Source: Calidifontibacillus oryziterrae (lineage in GTDB: Bacteria; Bacillota; Bacilli; Bacillales; Bacillaceae_J). From it: 64,000 nt of DNA. Of the stretch, positions 19,186-28,282 are shown piece after piece; position 1 is the stretch's first letter, and every line of letters starts with the position of its first letter. Location: assembly GCF_000331575.1 (NCBI RefSeq), contig NZ_KB223527.1, forward strand, positions 159,842 to 223,841, in the 5' to 3' direction. The notes beneath the pieces are model-generated. The model was not told the DNA's origin. It ran no database searches and was given only the letters and a program-made list of their open reading frames with translations. The position numbers were made by a program, and so were the translations under genes.

Positions 19186-20994
19186 TTAAATAATCTCTAA
19201 CTCTCTCAGCTTTTCTTCAGGAACAACGCCATCCTTCCAGCCACGAACTTGATAGTATTCATCTAACATAATATCCATGCGGCTTAACATTCCAGCACTA
19301 TTACCCGTACCTGGCTCCTCAGTGAACCGTTTAGGTAGAAAATCATCTTCACGTTTATTAAATCCAGCAAGATTATTGTAATAACGTTCAAGATTATAAA
19401 TTCTCTCGCCAATTTTCATGACATCGTCAGCAGTAATCTCGTTTCCTGTCATTGCACTATATTGCTCCGCATAATGCTCTGCATTTTCAGAGAAGGAAGA
19501 GAACTTACAAATATTCATCGAATCTGAGAACGATAATAAATCCTGGAATATTTTTAATAGCTCTCCTTTGCCTTCAGCTTTCGTGCGGTCTGTCGGCTCT
19601 GGAATACCAGCGATTTCACTTGCAACTGTATAGCCACGTAAATGACACGCTCCTCGGTTACTCGTCGCATAGCCAAGCCCAATTCCTTGAATACCACGTG
19701 GATCATAGGCAGGAATTGCTTGACCCTTCACGCACATCGCAAGTTCAGGTGCACCAAATTTTTCGGCAGCACGAGCAGGTCCATCTGCCAATACATTTCC
19801 GATTCCATCACGGAAAGGGATAAGTCTCGCAACCTCAATCATCCGGTCAGCATCGCCCCAGTCAAGCTTTTCCTCCGTTAATCCACGCTCATACGCCTCC
19901 ATTAAAACAGATAATGAATGGCCTAGTTCGATTGTATCCATGCCATGCTCATTACAAATATCAATTAAATAAGCGATCGCTTCTTTATCAGCTACCCCAC
20001 AATTCGAACCAACTGCAAATGCAGATTCAAATTCAAAGCTTTCCACTCTAGTCTTATACTTGCCATCCTTCACTTCGACCTCTTTTTTACAAGCTACAGG
20101 ACAAGCATGACAGGCATTATCACTAACTAGAATCGAAGAACGAACAGCTTCACCACTATGCTGCTCGGCACCATCAAAATGAGTAAATTTTGAATTCATC
20201 GTTGGTAAGGCACCAACCTCATTTATAATATTCATTAATACATTTGTACCATATACAGACAATCCACCCTTTTTAGGTGCTGTTAAGCCACCCTCCATAA
20301 CGGCTTTTGTCGCTTTTTTATTCGCATCTAAATATTGTTGTTTATGTGTTGGTTCTGGCATATTTCCCTTTTGGGCAGCTTTAATAACAATTGCTTTTAA
20401 ATTTTTATAGCCTGCAACGGCACCAGTACCACCACGACCAGCGGCACGATCGTGCTCATTCATCCAGTTCGCAAACAATACTTGATTTTCTCCAGCTTGA
20501 CCGATTGCGAGTACACTCAAATCGTCCTTTCCATAGCGAGATTGCATCGCTTGAACAGTGGCACGAACACCCTTCCCCCATAAATCACTTGCATCACGAA
20601 GCTCCGCTTCACCATTTTCAATATACAAATAAACAGGTTTACTGCTTCTTCCAGAAAAAATTAAATTATCTATGCCCGCCCATTTTAAACGAGCCGCTGA
20701 CCAACCACCCATATGCGAATCTGTCACAGTTCCTGTCAAAGGAGATTTCGTAACTACGCAAAGTCTGCCACTCATCGTTGAACGAGAACCTGTAACGGGA
20801 CCTGTCATAATACAAAGAAGATTATCGTCTGAAAACGCTTCCACTTTTGGGCCGTTATCTAACATATACTTAACTCCTAAGCCTCTCCCACCAATATACT
20901 TTTTGGCTAAGTCTTCATTAATTGGCCGATATGTAACGCTCGAGTTCGTCAAATCAACAACTACCTCTTTGTTCTTAAATCCACCTAAACTCAT
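19186..20994 (-). CDS. aor: aldehyde:ferredoxin oxidoreductase (tungsten/molybdenum pterin enzyme)
   Basis: Oxidises aldehydes to acids with ferredoxin, or reduces acids in reverse, in the cytoplasm. The 602 residues show the AOR N-terminal pterin domain (GGRGLGVKYMLD, GPVTGSRSTMSGR, TDSHMGGWSAARLKWAG). The cluster motif CHACPVAC is at residues 295-302. A further Cys in MNICKF near residue 500 would be the fourth ligand of a [4Fe-4S] cluster. Start ATG 20994, 8 nt after AAAGGGG; an upstream reading adds 18 untypical residues. The neighbouring moaD and ThiF/MoeB-like genes suggest a self-contained cofactor supply. No ferredoxin gene lies next to it. Confidence 0.93.
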   Translation of the reverse strand: MSLGGFKNKEVVVDLTNSSVTYRPINEDLAKKYIGGRGLGVKYMLDNGPKVEAFSDDNLLCIMTGPVTGSRSTMSGRLCVVTKSPLTGTVTDSHMGGWSAARLKWAGIDNLIFSGRSSKPVYLYIENGEAELRDASDLWGKGVRATVQAMQSRYGKDDLSVLAIGQAGENQVLFANWMNEHDRAAGRGGTGAVAGYKNLKAIVIKAAQKGNMPEPTHKQQYLDANKKATKAVMEGGLTAPKKGGLSVYGTNVLMNIINEVGALPTMNSKFTHFDGAEQHSGEAVRSSILVSDNACHACPVACKKEVEVKDGKYKTRVESFEFESAFAVGSNCGVADKEAIAYLIDICNEHGMDTIELGHSLSVLMEAYERGLTEEKLDWGDADRMIEVARLIPFRDGIGNVLADGPARAAEKFGAPELAMCVKGQAIPAYDPRGIQGIGLGYATSNRGACHLRGYTVASEIAGIPEPTDRTKAEGKGELLKIFQDLLSFSDSMNICKFSSFSENAEHYAEQYSAMTGNEITADDVMKIGERIYNLERYYNNLAGFNKREDDFLPKRFTEEPGTGNSAGMLSRMDIMLDEYYQVRGWKDGVVPEEKLRELEII

Positions 20995-21009
20995 TAAGTA
21001 CACCCCTTT

Positions 21010-21023
21010 GTAAAAATTTTTAC
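21010..21023. promoter_or_regulatory. 14-bp palindrome just upstream of the aor ribosome binding site
   Basis: GTAAAAATTTTTAC, a perfect palindrome 15-29 nt before the aor start in the 167-bp region shared with the divergent ThiF-like gene. Possible operator; no known consensus recognised. Confidence 0.35.
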
Positions 21024-21161
21024 GAAAACAGAAGAAAATTAGTAACAATTATGCTAAAAATCTATCTTTTATTCCTCTATTTACAAGTTAATTATATTAT
21101 AATAGTAGCAAGTTGAATAGTCCGTATTTTATGAACATTTAATAAATTTAGGAGAGATCCA

Positions 21162-22199
21162 ATGAATAATAACATGTTGGAAAGGTATTCAAGACAACTA
21201 TTATTCCCCGAAATCGGAATTACTGGACAGCAAAAACTAATAAACAGTAAAGCGGTGATTGTCGGCATGGGTGCATTAGGAACTGTTATTGCTAATCATC
21301 TTACGAGGAGCGGAGTTGGTTTTGTAAGAATAATAGATCGTGATTTTGTGGAGATAAGTAATTTACAAAGACAAACGCTTTATGATGAAAATGATGCATT
21401 AACAAACAAACCTAAAGCAATCGCTGCTTATCATAAACTAACCAAAATTAACTCTACTATTACTATAGAGCCAATTGTTACCGATATTCATTCGTGGAAT
21501 GCCGAAGATCTTTTAAGTGATGTTGATATAATTATTGATGGAACAGATAATTTAGTAACACGTTATATCATTAATGATGTGTCAGCTAAATATAAAATAC
21601 CTTGGATACATGGTGGTGCTGTTCGTTCTCGAGGCATGTTTGCGGTTTTTGACTCCAGTGTAGGTCCTTGTTATCGTTGTCTTTTCCCTACCCCTGTGGT
21701 AGGGCAGCTAGAAACGTGTGATTTAGTAGGAGTCATTTCACCTATTACCCATTTAGTCGGTAGTTTGCAAGCGACAGAAGCTATTAAAATTCTCGTAGGC
21801 GACCATAATAATAGAAATAGTAATTTAGTTCAATTTGATATATGGTTAAATGATGAAATGGAAATGGATTTATCACTTAGTAAAAATCCAAATTGCCCGG
21901 CGTGTTCCCTTCATCAATATGATTATTTAAAAAATGAACAACATGGCGAAGATTACACCGCATTGTGTGGTCGTAATGCTATTCAAATATCGCCAAAAAC
22001 AGAAAGAGATATCAATATGACTGAAATGAAAGAAAAGCTAATGAAGATCGGTCCAGTCGAAATAAACCCTTATTTACTAAAATGCAAAATTGATTGTACT
22101 GTAACGCTCGTTATTTTTAAAAATGGACGCGTTGTCATTCAAGGAACAGATGATATAACAAAAGCAAAATCTTTATATGCAAAATATATAGGATCTTAG
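21162..22199 (+). CDS. E1-like adenylyltransferase, ThiF/MoeB/HesA family
   Basis: Activates the C-terminal glycine of a ubiquitin-like sulfur carrier by adenylation. Visible: RYSRQLLFPEIG, ATP loop VGMGALGT, DRDFVEISNLQRQ, DGTDN, and zinc pairs CYRC and CPAC. A Cys in ETCDLVGVISP may be the catalytic one. The C-terminal 90 residues (LCGRNAIQIS, GRVVIQGTDDITKAKSLY) match the extension of Bacillus ThiF. The locus context (moaD, aor, no thiS or thiG) argues for a molybdopterin or tungstopterin role over thiazole synthesis, so I leave the symbol open. AGGAGAG lies 5-6 nt upstream of the ATG. Confidence 0.88.
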   Translation: MNNNMLERYSRQLLFPEIGITGQQKLINSKAVIVGMGALGTVIANHLTRSGVGFVRIIDRDFVEISNLQRQTLYDENDALTNKPKAIAAYHKLTKINSTITIEPIVTDIHSWNAEDLLSDVDIIIDGTDNLVTRYIINDVSAKYKIPWIHGGAVRSRGMFAVFDSSVGPCYRCLFPTPVVGQLETCDLVGVISPITHLVGSLQATEAIKILVGDHNNRNSNLVQFDIWLNDEMEMDLSLSKNPNCPACSLHQYDYLKNEQHGEDYTALCGRNAIQISPKTERDINMTEMKEKLMKIGPVEINPYLLKCKIDCTVTLVIFKNGRVVIQGTDDITKAKSLYAKYIGS

Positions 22200-22211
22200 C
22201 ACCCACCAACA

Positions 22212-22270
22212 TAAAGAAAACTAGAAGCAGTACGGTAAACCCTATTACCCCCTGCTTCTAGTTTTCTTTA
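22212..22270. terminator. bidirectional terminator between the ThiF-like and NAGPA-like genes
   Basis: Perfect 18-bp stem AAAGAAAACTAGAAGCAG/CTGCTTCTAGTTTTCTTT with a 21-nt loop, between convergent genes. A and T flanks fit both directions. Confidence 0.9.
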
Positions 22271-22276
22271 AGACCT

Positions 22277-23722
22277 TTATTTTATTTGAATTAAAATCGC
22301 ATTGCTAATATCACGACCAGGTGTTGTGATATATTTCCCGTCATAATATAAACCACTTGATGCGCCGCCATCTAAATTCATAGCGTCATAAGCTCCTGCT
22401 TGCTTCATCATTTCAGCAACCTCATGCATTGTGGCAGCTGTTGTTAATAAAATCAACTTATTATCTTGAGTTATTCCAATTGCGCTTCTAGCAGCACTGC
22501 CTGTCCGTATTTTATCTTCAGTGAATTTCTCTAAATCAAAATCAATCGATGTTTTTCCTGCAGTAAGTAAACGAGGGCCTGCCCCAACTGCTCCTTCAAT
22601 CGTACTAAAATCAATTCCATCACTCACAATTTTGTAATCGACTGTAGTACCCACTTTAAATCGACTTAATAAACTGTGTACTTCCGATCCCATAAGATTA
22701 ATAACATAGCCATTTTGTGGGATCGCAACATCCTTACCACTGACAATTTCTTTCACTTTCCCGTCTTCGACAATTACATTTGTACCATGCGTAAAGCCAA
22801 CAGTTTGTCCTCGATCTCGTGTAAATATGATCGCATTCGCAGCAGCGTTAGCTTGGGGCGTACGATTAATCCAATACGCATACCAATTATTTGGCCATTT
22901 ATCCGACCCATCTGTTGCACCTTGTACAGTTGGATTCATAATAGCAAACGAGACATTATTTTCACCATCAAATGAGAACACTGTTCGTTCACGACCAAGG
23001 TGAACAATATTACCATCAACAATCAACATTCCATATGGTTCTTGTAGCTCTTCGGAATAGGCATCAAAAAATGTTCCGTTTATCGCGATTGTTGCATTGT
23101 TACGTTTTGCAATATCAGCTAATGACTCGACCTTTCCTACTTGATCCTTTGCAAGAGCAACCTTTAAATCAACAGACGGATTATTCAAGTCTACTGTCAA
23201 AACATTTGCATTAATTGTTTTTGTTCCTACTTTAAATGATTTTGAAGCAACAGTAATCGGAGTATCTTTAGATGTTATAGGTTGCGTTGAATGATATTTA
23301 ACAACATTTAAAGTAATCGTCTTACCTTCTATTTCTATTGATACAGTTGCTGTTTTATCATTCCAAACGGGCTCTACACCAAAAACAGTCGAAATAAACC
23401 GCAAAGGAACATATGTAGTACTATCTTTTATAAATGGGGGAGCATCAATTGTTTTTGTCACTTTATCGACTGTAACGTTTGTATCGCCAATTTTAAGTAA
23501 AATCTTGCTATCTTGTTTTTCAATTAAAACAGTTTGATGAGGGCCATCCCAAGTTACTTTAGCTCCAAATTGTTCTGAAACAAAGCGAATTGGAACAAGA
23601 GTACGGCCTTTATTAACATCGAGCAAGGCGGTATTGGCGGTTGCTGCATCTCCTACTCTATCATTGAATAAAGCAACAAATAGCAAAACAATCATAAACA
23701 AGTTAATTTTTTTACACTTCAT
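22277..23722 (-). CDS. secreted CuAO-N-like stalk plus phosphodiester glycosidase domain
   Basis: Exported protein of 481 residues. A signal peptide (KKINLFMIVLLFVALF) leads to two copper-amine-oxidase-N-like modules (RTLVPIRFVSEQFGAKVTWD and TYVPLRFISTVFGVEPVWND, residues about 30-135). The C-terminal domain, residues about 190-480, is of the NAGPA/phosphodiester glycosidase type: AINGTFFDAYS, MLIVDGNIV, AARSAIGIT and AMNLDGGASSGLYY. It probably acts on wall or exopolymer sugars outside the cell. Start ATG 23722 lies after GAGGGG; a TTG 18 nt earlier would swallow that site. The next upstream gene on this strand is also a wall enzyme. Confidence 0.85.
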   Translation of the reverse strand: MKCKKINLFMIVLLFVALFNDRVGDAATANTALLDVNKGRTLVPIRFVSEQFGAKVTWDGPHQTVLIEKQDSKILLKIGDTNVTVDKVTKTIDAPPFIKDSTTYVPLRFISTVFGVEPVWNDKTATVSIEIEGKTITLNVVKYHSTQPITSKDTPITVASKSFKVGTKTINANVLTVDLNNPSVDLKVALAKDQVGKVESLADIAKRNNATIAINGTFFDAYSEELQEPYGMLIVDGNIVHLGRERTVFSFDGENNVSFAIMNPTVQGATDGSDKWPNNWYAYWINRTPQANAAANAIIFTRDRGQTVGFTHGTNVIVEDGKVKEIVSGKDVAIPQNGYVINLMGSEVHSLLSRFKVGTTVDYKIVSDGIDFSTIEGAVGAGPRLLTAGKTSIDFDLEKFTEDKIRTGSAARSAIGITQDNKLILLTTAATMHEVAEMMKQAGAYDAMNLDGGASSGLYYDGKYITTPGRDISNAILIQIK

Positions 23723-23811
23723 TAGCCTACCCCTCTGCAATAAGTCTATGTTTCTATCATACTACACATTATGTTTATAGGACTAGGCAAAAAAACCACC
23801 AATTATATACA

Positions 23812-25329
23812 TTAATAAAATTTAATAGAATTTTGCTTTTGATTTATGGTTGGGATACTCATTCCGAGCATCAACGTAAAAGGATTTACCACTTTTTCAA
23901 TATCAAAAAGCTTCGAGGTTACAGGTGCGATTAAACTATTGTCGTCAGTAGAATGAGCAGTTGACTTTTCAAAAGCAAAAGCCAGTGGTTGAATTCTTTC
24001 GTCAGTAGTTAATAAAGAATGGACATCTAGCTTAACTAGTCGGTCATTTTGTGGTTGCTGCTTAACATTAACAAATAATGTCTTTAAAAACGATTGGGCA
24101 ACATACGTTCTTCCTTTATATATAAATAATTGATCGTTAGGTTCGTAAGTTTTATCATCGACAATAAGAGAATTTTTAAAAAACTTGACATTTATTTTTT
24201 TTACCTCTTTTTGATCATAATCATATCTTGCTTTATAAGCCCTCAATAATAGCTTTTTCGTATCAATATAGCGGCCATCTCGATTACCTTTTAATGTCAC
24301 TACAAAATATCGATGTCCGTTATGCTCTGCGACCGTGGCTAACGTATGACGAGCTAAACCTGTATAACCGGTTTTCCCGCCAATTATTCCATCAGTATTA
24401 AAAGCAGAATTTTGAAATACATGATTTGTTGTCCTCCAGTTTCTGGTTACTTTTTTTCCATCTTTATTCTTGAAAACAGCTTTATATGTAGGTGTTTCTA
24501 ACACCTCTAAAAATTGTGGATATTCAGATGCCGCCTTTAAAATTAAAGCTAAATCATATGGAGTTGTATAATGGTCAGGATGGTCATATCCATGGGAGTT
24601 AACGAAATTTGAATTTCTCGCACCTAGTTCTTGAGCTTTATTATTCATTAGCTCAGCAAATGCCTCTTCTGATCCAGCTATGTGGACTGCAATTGCGACT
24701 CCACAATCATTCCCAGAATTTAGCAATAAACCATATAGGAGCTGCTCTAATGTCAGTTCATCTCCTGGATTAATATAAGCTTTTGAACTATCATACGGAA
24801 TTTTATATACGTCTTCTGTCACAATGACTTTGTCCTCTAAATTCCCATGCTCTAATGCAACTAAAGCTGTTAAAATTTTTGTTGTACTTGCGGGAAAAAA
24901 TTTCGAATGAGCATTTTTTGCAAACATTATGTTTTGCTCACTATCTTCGAAAATTATTGCACCAGCAGAAGAAATGTTCTCTTTTATAGTAATAGTTGGC
25001 CAAAATTCTGATGAAGGCGACGTTTTTAGGTCTGGACTGTTTTCTATAGTATCAGAAGTATCAGAGCTTTCAATCACGATATTATTTGTTTGATGATCTA
25101 AGTAAATTCCTTTTCCAAGACGATTGGCAATTACTCTAAGAGGCAAGTATGATTTCCCCTCAAAGTAAATCATCGGTTCCGCAACTGTTTGATCTCCTTC
25201 TTCACTTTCAACAACCAAGTCTTTAAATACAGCATGACCACTTTGATCCTCAGCTTTGGCAGAAGGAGTTATTATAAACAACAGTAAAAATAATAAGCCT
25301 ATGCGAAAGATTGTCCACCTGTCAATCAT
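23812..25329 (-). CDS. D-alanyl-D-alanine carboxypeptidase with CuAO-N-like module
   Basis: Serine peptidase of the DacA/DacF penicillin-binding family that trims peptidoglycan stem peptides. A signal peptide (IGLLFLLLFIITPSAKA) and one CuAO-N-like module (SYLPLRVIANRLGKGIYLD) precede the catalytic domain. Active-site motifs: PASTTKILTAL (SxxK), LLNSGND (SxN) and GGKTGYT (KTG). The C-terminal 130 residues include another module-like part (YEPNDQLFIYKGRTYVAQSFL). ATG 25329 follows GGTGGGGG; an ATG far upstream has no site. It is 89 bp upstream of the NAGPA-like gene on the same strand, a likely shared envelope function. Confidence 0.88.
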   Translation of the reverse strand: MIDRWTIFRIGLLFLLLFIITPSAKAEDQSGHAVFKDLVVESEEGDQTVAEPMIYFEGKSYLPLRVIANRLGKGIYLDHQTNNIVIESSDTSDTIENSPDLKTSPSSEFWPTITIKENISSAGAIIFEDSEQNIMFAKNAHSKFFPASTTKILTALVALEHGNLEDKVIVTEDVYKIPYDSSKAYINPGDELTLEQLLYGLLLNSGNDCGVAIAVHIAGSEEAFAELMNNKAQELGARNSNFVNSHGYDHPDHYTTPYDLALILKAASEYPQFLEVLETPTYKAVFKNKDGKKVTRNWRTTNHVFQNSAFNTDGIIGGKTGYTGLARHTLATVAEHNGHRYFVVTLKGNRDGRYIDTKKLLLRAYKARYDYDQKEVKKINVKFFKNSLIVDDKTYEPNDQLFIYKGRTYVAQSFLKTLFVNVKQQPQNDRLVKLDVHSLLTTDERIQPLAFAFEKSTAHSTDDNSLIAPVTSKLFDIEKVVNPFTLMLGMSIPTINQKQNSIKFY

Positions 25330-25570
25330 ATATGCCCCCACCTTACGATCATTAATCATATTAATAAAACAATATGAGCTTGTATGAATGATTATGATAA
25401 GAACATACACTCGAATACAGGAAGGTGAATTGTAAGAGTTGAAAATATAATGGCAACATTTTGTCTATTATTTTAAAATATCTTAAAGTATGTTATCGTA
25501 AAATTTATGAAAAGACGATTAAACAGTAAGTAATGGAATGGACAATTTAAAATACTGTGAGGGAAAAGCC

Positions 25571-26011
25571 GTGACCAAAAAAGATGTGCAAATATTGGAA
25601 TATAGTTTGTTCATTAGCTGGGGTGCTGCCCTAATCGCTACTCTAGGAAGCCTTTATTTTTCGGAGGTACTAAAATACATTCCTTGTGATCTTTGCTGGG
25701 TACAAAGAATCTTTATGTATCCACTTGTAATTGTACTAGGGGTGGCTATCGTCAAAAAAGATTATAAGATTTATCGTTATGTTTTACCTTTATCTATCGT
25801 TGGTGGTATTATTTCTATATATCATTATCTGATTCAAAAGGTACCTTTTTTTGCAGCTAATGCAAATACTTGTGGTGTAGTCCCGTGTACCGGTGAATAC
25901 ATAAATTGGTTAGGATTCATCACCATCCCAATGCTAGCGCTTATAGCGTTTATTATCATTACAATTTCAAACGCATTATTATTTAAGTTTAATAAGAAAG
26001 GTGGCAAATAA
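25571..26011 (+). CDS. bdbC: disulfide bond formation protein BdbC (DsbB family)
   Basis: Four-helix membrane oxidase that passes electrons from a thiol partner to quinone. It has the first redox pair in IPCDLCWVQRIFMYP, the second in CGVVPCTGEYINW, and the family segment GFITIPMLALIAFI. Start GTG 25571 has GAGGG 7 nt upstream; an ATG at 25538 would include that site. It is 146 residues, the normal size. It overlaps the next gene by one base (TAATG), so the two are translated together as a redox pair. Confidence 0.92.
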   Translation: MTKKDVQILEYSLFISWGAALIATLGSLYFSEVLKYIPCDLCWVQRIFMYPLVIVLGVAIVKKDYKIYRYVLPLSIVGGIISIYHYLIQKVPFFAANANTCGVVPCTGEYINWLGFITIPMLALIAFIIITISNALLFKFNKKGGK

Positions 26012-26475
26012 TGAAGAAGATCATTATTTTCGGTTCTATTGTTGTTGCTTTATTTATTTTGCTTGCTGTTGTTACCAACATGAATAATAAACAACAAGCT
26101 GTTGGGAATCCATATGGAAAAGACACCCTTCATCCTGAAACAATTAAACAATTAGACGATCCGATCTATCAAAATCAAATCGTACCTAATCAATTAGATG
26201 AAGTATTACATAATGGCGGTTCGGCCTTTGTTTATTTTTATAGTCCAACCTGTTCGCATTGTAAAACAACCTCGCCTGTCGTCGTTCCATTGGCAAAAGA
26301 GATGGGGATTAATCTTCAGCTTTTAAATTTATTAGAGTTTGAATTTGGATGGGATCAATATCAGATTGAAGGAACTCCAACAATTGTTCATTTTGAAAAT
26401 GGCGCTGAAGTCTCAAGAATTGAAGGCGGATTTGAAGCAGATGTATTTGAACAATGGTTTAATGAAAATAAATAA
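26011..26475 (+). CDS. membrane-anchored thioredoxin-fold protein, BdbC partner
   Basis: One N-terminal membrane helix (IIIFGSIVVALFILLAVVT) and an extracytoplasmic thioredoxin domain. Active site YSPTCSHCKTTSP near residue 82, with the cis-Pro loop EGTPTIVHF about 45 residues later. It has 154 residues. Coupled to bdbC by a one-base overlap, it probably donates disulfides to exported proteins and is reoxidised by BdbC. In B. subtilis that partner is BdbD; this one is shorter and more like a plain thioredoxin. Function is inferred from context. Confidence 0.88.
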   Translation: MKKIIIFGSIVVALFILLAVVTNMNNKQQAVGNPYGKDTLHPETIKQLDDPIYQNQIVPNQLDEVLHNGGSAFVYFYSPTCSHCKTTSPVVVPLAKEMGINLQLLNLLEFEFGWDQYQIEGTPTIVHFENGAEVSRIEGGFEADVFEQWFNENK

Positions 26476-26501
26476 TCAATTGTGATCTAATAGAGCTTAA
26501 T

Positions 26502-26579
26502 AAAAAGAGGTTGTCATTGAACTATAACCAATTTGCATTACAAAATTGATTGTACAGTTCACTTGACAGCCTCTTTTTT
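26502..26579 (+). terminator. intrinsic terminator of the bdbC pair
   Basis: AAAAAGAGG-TTGTCA/TGACAG-CCTCTTTTTT arms around a 45-nt loop. T run on the plus strand. Confidence 0.75.
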
Positions 26580-26582
26580 ATG

Positions 26583-26804
26583 TTATACTTGAAAATCTCT
26601 CTGTTTGTGGCGAGAGTACTTTGTATTTGGATCCTTTTCTTCAAATTTCATACAAGAGTGGCCTGATGCATGGAACACATAGTCAGCCGGAATATGTGGA
26701 GATTTAAACCCATACGCCCTACATCCTCTCGGGAATCTTTGATCCCATGTTGTATAAAAATATTTACATTTAAAACAATTTATTTTTCGTTGCTGCTGCT
26801 TCAT
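26583..26804 (-). CDS. small four-cysteine protein (73 aa)
   Basis: Short protein with CFKCKYFYTTWDQRFPRGC and a fourth Cys in SGHSCMKF, spaced as for zinc or an iron centre. It resembles a conserved small family in Bacilli and other bacteria that is often carried without a reliable function; I do not assign one. AAGGG lies about 12 nt before the ATG. It is convergent with the bdbC pair and separated from it by the terminator. Confidence 0.7.
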   Translation of the reverse strand: MKQQQRKINCFKCKYFYTTWDQRFPRGCRAYGFKSPHIPADYVFHASGHSCMKFEEKDPNTKYSRHKQRDFQV

Positions 26805-26906
26805 TGTTATCTCAACCCTTAGAAAAAAGTATTTTCTCCATACATATTGATTTATAATAAAACATAAGTATGGACAAGAACGAAGTAATTGAAGGAAAGT
26901 GGAATT

Positions 26907-27524
26907 ATGAACAAACCTATCATAACATACATCTTAATTTTTATAGGAGCAATTTTACAAGGGTTGGCTATGTCTTTATTTTTATTTCCACATGATATCC
27001 CTTCTGGCGGCGCAGCAGGTTTAGCAATTTTAGTGAATTACTTAATTGGAATTCCATTAGGGCTGGGATTATGGATTGTAAATTTTATTTTTTTAACCGT
27101 TGCTTTAAAATTTTTTGGATATAGCTGGACGATCAAAACAATGTTTGCTGTTACAACAACATCTGTAACTGTTAGTCTTCTTACCACATATTTAAAACTA
27201 CCTCATATACATTTTTTCCTAGACCTACTTTTTGGTAGCATTATTTTTGGTACAGGTGTGGGTTTATTAATTCGAAATGGGGCATCAAGTGGCGGGATGG
27301 TCATACCAGCATTAATGATATCAAATTATTTTCGTTATCGACCTGGGCAGGTAATGTTTTTCATAAATTTATCTATTTTTCTACTAACTTCAATTGTTAT
27401 TAATTGGAAAATAGTGATTTTTGCTATTGTATGCCAATTCATTTCAACGACAATTATTGATTTTGTAAATGAATTTGAGTTACCAAGCGTTTCGTCGCCT
27501 TCATTTGGCTGGCGTAAAAAATAA
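26907..27524 (+). CDS. YitT/DUF161 family membrane protein, YitE-like
   Basis: Five or six hydrophobic segments in 205 residues; includes the family pattern FPHDIPSGGAAGLAILV and RNGASSGGMVIPALMI. It lacks the longer C-terminal DUF2179 domain of YitT itself, so it is the short form. B. subtilis YitE, encoded beside the sulfolactate genes yitB-yitD, belongs to this group, and this gene also borders cysH and yitD-like genes. Transport of sulfur compounds is possible but not shown. Start ATG 26907 follows GGAAAGTGG; a TTG earlier would contain that site. It is convergent with cysH, 19 bp apart. Confidence 0.85.
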   Translation: MNKPIITYILIFIGAILQGLAMSLFLFPHDIPSGGAAGLAILVNYLIGIPLGLGLWIVNFIFLTVALKFFGYSWTIKTMFAVTTTSVTVSLLTTYLKLPHIHFFLDLLFGSIIFGTGVGLLIRNGASSGGMVIPALMISNYFRYRPGQVMFFINLSIFLLTSIVINWKIVIFAIVCQFISTTIIDFVNEFELPSVSSPSFGWRKK

Positions 27525-27543
27525 AATGCAAAAGAGCCTTTAT

Positions 27544-28242
27544 TTAAGACAAGTGAAGACCGCATTCTGTTTTTTGATGGTTTTTCCAACGCCCGGCACG
27601 TAAATCATCATTGTGACTGACAGGCATTGTACATACTTCACAGCCAATACTTGGATAACCTTGATCATGTAGTGGATTATACGGTAGGTTATGAAAGTTA
27701 ATGTACATCCAAATTTCTTCCCATGTCCAATGGATAAGCGGACAAATTTTAACAAGCTTAAATTTATCATCTTTATTAATATATTGAATCCCCTCTCTAG
27801 TTTTTGACTGTTCTCGTCGTAAACCAGATATCCATGCTTTGTATTGTAACAATTCTTCTCTCAATGGTTCAATTTTCCTAATTTGACAACATTGATCAGG
27901 ATTAGTTTCCCAAAGCTTTTCTCCAAACTGATCTGCTTGTTGCGTCAAGGTTAAGTTTGGGTTTAGAAAATGAATAGTAAAGTTTGGGTATCTTTTCTTA
28001 ATATGTTCAATTAATTTATATGTTTCTATGAAATGTAGGTTTGTATCAATGAAGGATATAGGACAGTCCTGTTTAATTTTACTTATTAAATCTAATAGAA
28101 CGATACTCTCTGCCCCAAAACTACAAGCATAAACAACCTCATCCTGATAATGCTGAAAGGCCCACTTTAAACACTCCATGCTATCCTTGATCGTTATTGA
28201 TTCAATATATGAATCGGTCCATGTATCATATGTGAGCACCAA
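27544..28242 (-). CDS. cysH: phospho-/adenylyl-sulfate reductase CysH (YitB-like)
   Basis: Reduces PAPS or APS to sulfite. It has an ATP-pyrophosphatase-type fold with ACSFGAES, SFIDTNLHF, and SGLRREQSKTR. The [4Fe-4S] ligands are DQCCQIRK and GCEVC. An ECGLH ending carries the catalytic C-terminal Cys. TTG 28242 and GTG 28239 are both possible starts after AAGGAGAGAG. With the next two genes upstream (histidine phosphatase, phosphosulfolactate synthase) it probably feeds sulfite to sulfolactate synthesis instead of cysteine; no sulfite reductase is nearby. Confidence 0.92.
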   Translation of the reverse strand: MVLTYDTWTDSYIESITIKDSMECLKWAFQHYQDEVVYACSFGAESIVLLDLISKIKQDCPISFIDTNLHFIETYKLIEHIKKRYPNFTIHFLNPNLTLTQQADQFGEKLWETNPDQCCQIRKIEPLREELLQYKAWISGLRREQSKTREGIQYINKDDKFKLVKICPLIHWTWEEIWMYINFHNLPYNPLHDQGYPSIGCEVCTMPVSHNDDLRAGRWKNHQKTECGLHLS

Positions 28243-28282
28243 ATTCTCTCTCCTTCTTACGTGAAGTTTGAAAAGGAGCGTG

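Noticed and set aside
19452..21013. Several plus-strand frames opposite aor
   Set aside because: They are antisense shadows of a well-supported oxidoreductase and have no start signals or family features.
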